From: Segatella copri
Lineage (GTDB): Bacteria; Bacteroidota; Bacteroidia; Bacteroidales; Bacteroidaceae
Length of the DNA: 56,307 nt
Direction: 5' to 3'
Assembly (NCBI RefSeq): GCF_009495355.1
Contig: NZ_VZAD01000069.1
Coordinates: 1 to 56,307 of the forward strand
Below, piece after piece: positions 51,001-56,307 of this stretch; the first letter of the stretch is position 1; each line of letters begins with the position of its first letter. The notes under the pieces are model-generated. The model was not told the origin of the DNA. It worked only from the letters and a program-made list of their open reading frames with translations, and did no database searches. The translations under genes and the position numbers were made by a program.

Positions 51001-52224
51001 TTATTTTATCAATTTCACAGAAGAGGCTTTACCATTAACAACCAAAGTACATACATTCACTCCAGACGCTAAAGGTAACACATCAATCTCATACACATAT
51101 TTTCCCTTTTTCATTAACTGAGAGTTTAGCAACATCAAACTACTGTTTGTCGTTACATTTTGGAATTGAAGAGAAACAACAGCATCCTTTGCGAGGTTGA
51201 CTTTTAAGTTTCTACCTTCTAAAACTATGAAATTTCCATCAAAATCTTGGGCGACATTAGCCTTGGTGTATTCTTCTTCAAGAATACTCTTCACATATCG
51301 CTTTGTAAAATATTCTATTGTAGGACAGATATACTTTCCATCTTCTGTATATTGATTTTTAAACCAATCGTCCTTAATAGAATCCATTTTGGCAGCATAA
51401 TAAGGGGCAACCATTTCACAGAGGAGCACAGAAGCCAAATCTTGTTCATCCTCATACTCATTTGTATTAACAAATATTTTGTCACAAAGGAAGGACATGT
51501 TTTTCTTCCAATGTTTTCTTCCTTGTTGTACCAACTTTTGGAATTCTTGACCAGAAAAGATTGCATTATCCTCACCGAAGTTATCGGCAAGTGTATAATC
51601 AGCCACCCAATCACTATACATTTTTTCGAAGTCTTTATCTAAGACTAATCTACCAAAGCCATCAAGCTCTTCCTTTTCCGATGCCGAAAGTTCAACTTTT
51701 CTATCTATAGATAATCCCTCTTTAATAGACTGTTCCATAGTACAAACCGTAGGAAGAGCCAATTTGGTTAGCGTATTATGTTTGAATTTCAAAGGACTCT
51801 GAACCTCATAGTAACTATAATAAGTTTTACCATATTCAGAACCATAAAGAGATTTTTCGGTATGGGTAATTCTGCCCCAAGTACCGATTTTACTTTCACA
51901 GTCAAAACCATGAAGTTGATCATTTGCCTTATTCATAACTGCAAAATGCGTAATGCCCGTCATGGTACTATCTTTAGAATATACAATAATACTTCTTGCT
52001 CCACCACCATTTCTTGTGTAGGTAGGAGCGTTCTGATAACGAGCAGGATTGTTGCCGAAATAATCATCCCAAGAATTCCAGACATAAGGTGATCCTTTAG
52101 AAGAATTACCTATCCAGATTTTTCTATCTGTAATACCACCAGCCCATGCTGCGGAGTTGTATTTCGAGTCATCATCTGCCATCAAAATCGCATCTCCAGA
52201 TTTCAGATTAGAGAATTTGTCCAT
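51001..52224 (-). CDS. C-terminal part of a split secreted protein: papain-like domain (Cys to Ser) and T9SS-like C-terminal domain
   Basis: 407 residues from ATG 52224, but no signal peptide. The open frame continues upstream to 52263 as CAGLKDAPSKYMDKF, joining smoothly with the end of the 52245-53510 ORF. Residues 21-30 (KYNSAAWAGG) with THFAV (92-96), SKIGTWGRITH (111-121) and YGKTYYSYY resemble a cysteine-peptidase-like family with N-C-x-A-W-A, THxA and SKxG...H. Here the cysteine position is Ser24. The last 80 residues end KGKYVYEIDVLPLASGVNV...VNGKASSVKLIK, like type IX secretion C-terminal domains. Most likely it is the back half of one gene broken by a frameshift. Confidence 0.7.
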   Translation of the reverse strand: MDKFSNLKSGDAILMADDDSKYNSAAWAGGITDRKIWIGNSSKGSPYVWNSWDDYFGNNPARYQNAPTYTRNGGGARSIIVYSKDSTMTGITHFAVMNKANDQLHGFDCESKIGTWGRITHTEKSLYGSEYGKTYYSYYEVQSPLKFKHNTLTKLALPTVCTMEQSIKEGLSIDRKVELSASEKEELDGFGRLVLDKDFEKMYSDWVADYTLADNFGEDNAIFSGQEFQKLVQQGRKHWKKNMSFLCDKIFVNTNEYEDEQDLASVLLCEMVAPYYAAKMDSIKDDWFKNQYTEDGKYICPTIEYFTKRYVKSILEEEYTKANVAQDFDGNFIVLEGRNLKVNLAKDAVVSLQFQNVTTNSSLMLLNSQLMKKGKYVYEIDVLPLASGVNVCTLVVNGKASSVKLIK

Positions 52225-52244
52225 ATACTTAGACGGTGCATCCT

Positions 52245-52266
52245 TTAGACCGGCGCATACACATCA
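52245..52266 (-). other. Frameshift interval splitting the secreted protein gene
   Basis: Upstream frame: GCG CCG GTC TAA (stop 52247-52245). The other frame is closed upstream by TGA at 52266-52264. Only these 22 nt allow a switch; a one-base loss near GTC-TAA restores ...YAPV-LKDAPSKYMDKF... There is no slippery heptamer here. Confidence 0.7.
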
Positions 52267-53510
52267 CATTTTCCAAAACAAATCCACCAAGCACTCGTAG
52301 TAGTTACCAAAACCTTCCAATTGGGAACACCCCTTCTAAATGTGATTTTCTTTCGGGAGCCATCCAGCCAACCATAATCCGCAGGTGGATAATAGGTATA
52401 TGGTTCGCTATTATACATCATTCGATCACCATCAATAAGGAACAACTGAGACGAAGCTGATGTCTTATTGGTAAAGAAATTCAATATTCCTGTTGTTCTA
52501 ACAGGTGCATCTATCAGATATCCTGAAATTGGTACATTCTCATTCAGCAATGCACCATTACAATACACGTTCACAAGCCCTTGTCTTGGCATATATTGAG
52601 ATGCGTAGTCACTCTGTTTGGCACGAATAACCAAATAGTATTCACCTGCAGGAAGTGTGGCTTCTATCTTTGAATGATAACCAATAAAATCATCATTAGT
52701 CCAGGAATAGTGATAAGGATCATCTATCTTATACAAATACATATACGTATCTACATCGTAATAGTCCTCACTCTCAACAGGAGTAGTGTGGATTTCCATC
52801 TTCTCTTTAGAAGTCACCGAAATCTTTCTGTGATAAGTATATACAGTTGGGACATTCTGCCAAACTGTTGCATTTGCATTACCAACAATTTTACCTTCAA
52901 TTGGGGTTACTTCCCAGCTTTCTTTTGTTTTTTCTGTGACCGCATCTTTCGCTGCCAATGCTTTACAAGCATTATATGGAGCGTTTGTAGTGATCAAAGA
53001 AGATTTGTCTAAAGTCAACTGTACAGCATCAATTTCAGGATAAAATGGAGCAGAGGAAGAAAATACTATTTCATTACTTCCTTTATTCAAAGACACTTTT
53101 TCTTTTCCTTTTATCCCAATAATTTCCCAGTCTGCTTCTGTATTATTCAACTTACCTTGATACATTCCATTTACATATACAGAAATTTTCTGAAACTTAT
53201 CTTTTTGTACGTAAGTAGACAATGTGTTAGCAAGAAGGTAATAGTCACCACTTTGTTCTACTTCCACTTTGAATGTTGTCTTTAAAACAGCAACAGAAGA
53301 CTCATTACTCATGCTTCTGCTCTTTACGGAATATGGGACAATACCTCTACTACTAACAGGATTAACAAATACGGTCAAGTTACCTATCATTTGCTTGGGA
53401 CATGCAGAACTTTGCACAGAAAATGTTTCCTTATTTTGCCCATAAGAGAAACATGTCATTAACGACAATAATATAAACAATATTTTCCTCATGACTTCTT
53501 TTTTTATCAT
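52245..53510 (-). CDS. N-terminal part of a split secreted protein: carbohydrate-binding-like and PPC-like domains
   Basis: 421 residues. Signal peptide from MRKILFILLSLMTCFSYG (start ATG 53510, or 53492 for the MRK form). Residues about 78-170 (FKVEVEQSGDYYLLANTL...ISVYVNGMYQGKL...LNKGSNEIVF) look like a CBM6/35-type beta sandwich. About 255-330 (VDTYMYLYKIDDPYHYSWTNDDFIGYHSKIEATLPAGEYYLVIRAK) looks like a pre-peptidase C-terminal (PPC) domain. It ends at TAA next to the shift. The first ATG overlaps the preceding lipoprotein gene by 4 nt. It carries the export signal for the combined 830-residue protein. Confidence 0.7.
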   Translation of the reverse strand: MIKKEVMRKILFILLSLMTCFSYGQNKETFSVQSSACPKQMIGNLTVFVNPVSSRGIVPYSVKSRSMSNESSVAVLKTTFKVEVEQSGDYYLLANTLSTYVQKDKFQKISVYVNGMYQGKLNNTEADWEIIGIKGKEKVSLNKGSNEIVFSSSAPFYPEIDAVQLTLDKSSLITTNAPYNACKALAAKDAVTEKTKESWEVTPIEGKIVGNANATVWQNVPTVYTYHRKISVTSKEKMEIHTTPVESEDYYDVDTYMYLYKIDDPYHYSWTNDDFIGYHSKIEATLPAGEYYLVIRAKQSDYASQYMPRQGLVNVYCNGALLNENVPISGYLIDAPVRTTGILNFFTNKTSASSQLFLIDGDRMMYNSEPYTYYPPADYGWLDGSRKKITFRRGVPNWKVLVTTTSAWWICFGKCDVYAPV

Positions 53511-54352
53511 TTAGTGACTTTGGCCTCAATCCATGAACCATCCCAACACTTTGCTCTGCAAAGTATCAAACTATTAGTCCACAAAGTATACTTAACAAAT
53601 CCACTGTCAGATGTAACTTTTTGTTTAATCATATTACCTTTTCCTGCCAGCCCACCTTTGCTTGACCGATAAGCAACGCCACTATCAGCTCTTATTTGGA
53701 TATTCCATTCCAATGTCATATCTGTATTTGCATCTTGGAATGCTTGATTAGTATTTTCTCTTGACCAGGCCTTAACCCTTACACCGCAACTCGATGTTAT
53801 TCCTTTACTTGTCCAAAAAGAAGTTTGAACTTGAGTTAATCCATCAAGAGAAGTACGAGTTGGAACAGGAGCTATAATATCTTGAACAACAATAATTGGC
53901 TCTCCTGTATACACAAATATCAATCCTTCTGTTACCTGATATCTGTAAGGTGAGACTTCTTTCAAACTACTCAAGTTATCTATCAACTCCGCATCCTTAT
54001 CATAGAAAGAACGTAACATATCATACTTGGATGCCTCTATCTCAAATACACCATTACCCGAAGCACAATATTTATATATCGTGTCACCTACCTGAAACTC
54101 CAAGTCTTTATTCAACAACTTACCTACATCTGTATATTCTTTGAACTGCCCAACAACATCATTGGAGGCAGAAGCACTTGGAAAAGCCAACTCTACAGAT
54201 GTCGGAGAAGCCAGATATGCTTCAAAAGCATTTTTGTCCGCAAAATAGATTCTGTCTGACTGAGGTTGACTACTCCGTAAGTCGTCGGTATCAGAACAAG
54301 ATACCAACACAACAGCAAAAACTGCCATCAAAAGTGATAATAATTTCTTCAT
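53507..54352 (-). CDS. Lipoprotein of unknown function, DUF4848-like
   Basis: 281 residues; signal and lipobox LVSCS (Cys19). The N-terminal half has the pattern of Bacteroidetes lipoproteins that read: Phe-rich helix, LLNKDLEFQVGDTIYKY, GNGVFEI; this resembles DUF4848 but I am not certain. The C-terminal part (SCGVRVKAWSRENTNQAF...TLEWNIQIRADSG...WTNSLILCRAKCWDGSWIEAKV) is beta-rich with cysteine pairs, suggesting a small extracellular domain. Overlaps the next gene by ATGA, so coupled. Confidence 0.68.
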   Translation of the reverse strand: MKKLLSLLMAVFAVVLVSCSDTDDLRSSQPQSDRIYFADKNAFEAYLASPTSVELAFPSASASNDVVGQFKEYTDVGKLLNKDLEFQVGDTIYKYCASGNGVFEIEASKYDMLRSFYDKDAELIDNLSSLKEVSPYRYQVTEGLIFVYTGEPIIVVQDIIAPVPTRTSLDGLTQVQTSFWTSKGITSSCGVRVKAWSRENTNQAFQDANTDMTLEWNIQIRADSGVAYRSSKGGLAGKGNMIKQKVTSDSGFVKYTLWTNSLILCRAKCWDGSWIEAKVTK

Positions 54353-54375
54353 AACAATCTGATAATTTATTAATA

Positions 54376-54732
54376 CTACTGATTAAAATAACCGATCCAT
54401 ACAATATCGCTAAAGCTAATTTGGAGAGCTTTGGCTAATTGAGGTTGCGGAATATCACACTCGCTTGCAAAAATAGTCTCTTCATCGAGAACATTTCCAA
54501 ATTCATCCAGGAATGTAACATACGCCCCCACATAAGCATTTTGAAAATACACAAAGCCGCCATCGTAATAAACCTGCAAAGGCCTTACGTTTGGTGCCTT
54601 GTGACGTTTTCGGTAATTACCAGGTTTATTTTCACAAGTGACAACAAGCTCCAAATTGACTTTTTCTTGTTGTTTAGCATGCATACCTAATACAAATATG
54701 CACATCATAAAGATTAAACTCACTTTTTTCAT
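54376..54732 (-). CDS. Small exported protein, DUF3244-like; first gene of the C10 operon
   Basis: 118 residues from MKKVSLIFMMCIFVLGMHA at 54732. An upstream frame to 54780 crosses the promoter, so I reject that start. After the signal peptide the protein is a short beta sandwich (RPLQVYYDGGFVYFQNAYVGAYVTFLDEFGNVLDEETIF), the DUF3244 pattern found beside C10 peptidases in Bacteroidetes. Its role is not known; a small secreted partner or inhibitor is plausible. A 23-nt gap separates it from the next lipoprotein gene. Confidence 0.65.
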   Translation of the reverse strand: MKKVSLIFMMCIFVLGMHAKQQEKVNLELVVTCENKPGNYRKRHKAPNVRPLQVYYDGGFVYFQNAYVGAYVTFLDEFGNVLDEETIFASECDIPQPQLAKALQISFSDIVWIGYFNQ

Positions 54733-54751
54733 ACGCAAAAAAATAATGGTG

Positions 54752-54759
54752 CAAAAGTA
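54752..54759 (-). promoter_or_regulatory. -7 element of the C10 protease operon
   Basis: Minus-strand TACTTTTG, 19 bases before ATG 54732. No TTTG at -33, as expected if an activator is needed. The next gene upstream ends at 54876. Confidence 0.5.
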
Positions 54760-54875
54760 TGAAAAAACGAGAATTATCACCTAAAAAAAATATTCACAAA
54801 TATTTCACAACTTATAACTACCTCGCAAACAAAGCATTACAAGTTTTATCTTGTATAGTTGTGAAATATTTCACA

Positions 54876-56261
54876 TTAGACGGAACGAATAAACATATCC
54901 AATTCTTCTGCTTTTCCTTCTTTCTGAAACAACTTTTTATATAGTCGTTTTCTTGACATAGTTATTGTAGATGGTTCTCGATGAACGAGTACTGCAATAT
55001 CAGCCAAAGAAAGTTCTATCTTTAACAGTAAGCATATTTGGTATTCTAAATCAGATAGCTTACAAATTCTATAAAGCTTCAACTTAAAGTCTATAAAATA
55101 ATCATTAACAGCCTTATCGAGTTTATCCCACTCTTCTTGTGTCACATTTTGTCCAGCTCTTATCTTCCCTAAAAACAACGCATATATTTCCGACTCCTTT
55201 ATTCGTGTCAATGCTTTTTTGTTGTTAAGAACTTGCAATGTGCTTTTATCCAAAAGATGTTGTAATTCTTCCATTTGCCTTTGCTGCTTTTCTTTGGCAT
55301 ATTTATTTTTCGTATAATACACATAAAACAAGATGACCAGTAGAAATGCAGATAATCCCAATATAATTAATAGAAGCTTATGATACTCATTCTCACTCTT
55401 CAACCTTGTATTTTCTTTTACTCTTTGTGTATAATCATAAAGAGACTGGCATTTGGAAACAGCCTCTGTTTTGGTAATCTTTTCTATAGAATCACTATAG
55501 TTTAGAAACTGACGCCATACTTTCAACTTATTTTTGTCTGCTTTTTGTTCTAACATCATTTCTAATTTTATACGATAGGCATCACATTTTGCATATACCT
55601 CTCCATACTTTTCTATTTTCTCTATGTAGTAATTGACGGAATCAGGCATATTGCGCAACATATAATATTTCATCGCAACGCAATACACACCGCTCCTATC
55701 TTCAGGCTCAACATCATTAATCATAGGGTAAATGTATTTGGCTACAGAATCAACATTACAAAAACGAGAGTCCAAATAAATTCCCACCAAACTTGACATT
55801 GCATTATTTGCCATTTTTGAATTATTTATTTTCAAAGAAAGCTGTAAAGCTCTATGGCTATAAAAAATCGCACTATCCAATTTCTCTGTACTTGAATAAG
55901 AATAGCCCAAATCTCGCAAGTCATAAATCATTCCCTCTACATCATTTCTTAAAGAATCAACGAAATAAGACTCTTTAAAATGTTGAACTGCAGACATATA
56001 ATTGCCTTGATAAAGCATGACATAACCAATTTGCGCATGTGTAATTCCCCACAGGCGCAAATATTCATCGGCTGTAATGTTATCCAAGACCTTATGATAA
56101 TAATCCAATGCTTGTGGTGAGTCGTGTAAATCAAAATAGGTAGAACCTGCCAAGTAATATATTTCAGGCAACATTTTCTTATCCCCCTCGCCCTCATAAT
56201 AAGATATCATTTGGTTCAAATTTGTCAAATTAGAATGAGGGATGTAAGCTTTGGAAGGCAC
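54876..56261 (-). CDS. TPR / transmembrane / HTH regulator, 5' end unclear
   Basis: At least 461 residues from a GTG at 56261. N-terminal TPR-like helices (about 25-260: SPQALDYYHKVLD, SAVQHFKESYFVDSL, LDSAIFYSHRALQL), one membrane helix (about 305-325, LLLIILGLSAFLLVILFYVYY), a coiled stretch, then a C-terminal LuxR-like HTH (YQICLLLKIELSLADIAVLVHREPSTITMSRKRLYKKL). Such Bacteroidetes proteins sense outside signals and control adjacent genes from the membrane. No ATG start is in frame, and a stop lies 24 nt upstream of the GTG. The family normally has a longer N-terminus with a signal. A neighbouring frame continues upstream, so a frameshift or window-edge truncation is likely. Confidence 0.7.
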   Translation of the reverse strand: MPSKAYIPHSNLTNLNQMISYYEGEGDKKMLPEIYYLAGSTYFDLHDSPQALDYYHKVLDNITADEYLRLWGITHAQIGYVMLYQGNYMSAVQHFKESYFVDSLRNDVEGMIYDLRDLGYSYSSTEKLDSAIFYSHRALQLSLKINNSKMANNAMSSLVGIYLDSRFCNVDSVAKYIYPMINDVEPEDRSGVYCVAMKYYMLRNMPDSVNYYIEKIEKYGEVYAKCDAYRIKLEMMLEQKADKNKLKVWRQFLNYSDSIEKITKTEAVSKCQSLYDYTQRVKENTRLKSENEYHKLLLIILGLSAFLLVILFYVYYTKNKYAKEKQQRQMEELQHLLDKSTLQVLNNKKALTRIKESEIYALFLGKIRAGQNVTQEEWDKLDKAVNDYFIDFKLKLYRICKLSDLEYQICLLLKIELSLADIAVLVHREPSTITMSRKRLYKKLFQKEGKAEELDMFIRSV

Positions 56262-56307
56262 TGAAAAAGGTACCCAATTTTAAGTGCAGAGCATATTTTT
56301 GAACTTT

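Noticed and set aside
52245..52266. Programmed -1 ribosomal frameshift
   Set aside because: No X-XXY-YYZ slippery heptamer and no strong downstream structure; an indel is simpler.

Overview
This window looks like a chromosomal segment of a Bacteroidales bacterium close to Prevotella/Segatella. The evidence is the Bacteroidetes promoter consensus (TTTG, about 19 nt, TAnnTTTG) in front of many genes, a prfB without the usual frameshift, glycine-lipid acyltransferases, DUF4292, DUF3109 and DUF3244-type proteins, Bacteroidetes-sized MraY and FtsW, C10 peptidases and starch-binding modules. The genus is an inference.

Layout. 1-0.6 kb: the start of an ISAon1-like transposase, then tRNA-Phe (-) and tRNA-Pro (+). 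0.56-9.4 kb: a helix-hairpin-helix membrane protein, two tandem sodium:neurotransmitter-type symporters, a CYTH phosphohydrolase with a 49-residue membrane protein, prfB, a long-chain acyl-CoA synthetase and a divergent M20 hydrolase. 9.4-13.6 kb: a starch operon with a large secreted GH13 amylase and a small protein carrying the same pair of starch-binding modules. 13.8-20.2 kb: dut, a TPR protein, a DUF4292 lipoprotein and an EnvC-like protein (-), divergent from dgt (+). 20.6-22.4 kb: glsA-glsB glycine-lipid genes. 22.7-38.0 kb: the full dcw cell wall and division cluster (rsmH, ftsL, ftsI, murE, mraY, murD, ftsW, murG, murC, ftsQ, ftsA, ftsZ), without mraZ, murF, murB or ddl. 38.0-41.4 kb: recO, tRNA-Glu, rpsT, gyrB. 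41.5-44.8 kb: a GH95 alpha-L-fucosidase and a protein resembling only the non-catalytic front of GH78 rhamnosidases. 44.8-48.8 kb: DUF3109, ung, gpmI and an acyltransferase-3 protein.

48.9-56.3 kb is the accessory part and is visibly more AT-rich. A TPR/transmembrane/HTH regulator is followed by a tight six-ORF operon: a DUF3244-like exported protein, a lipoprotein, two ORFs that appear to be one secreted protein split by a one-base frameshift, a C10 (streptopain-type) lipoprotein protease and a final lipoprotein. In the split protein the signal peptide is on one ORF and a T9SS-like C-terminal domain on the other. The second ORF also carries a papain-like domain whose expected cysteine is serine. 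This is the best candidate for an undescribed system: an envelope protease locus with its own regulator, possibly partly decaying.

Non-coding signals include several well-formed Bacteroidetes promoters, hairpin terminators, a likely leaderless dgt transcript, a 15-bp perfect hairpin that swallows a stop codon, and three kinds of short palindromic intergenic repeat.
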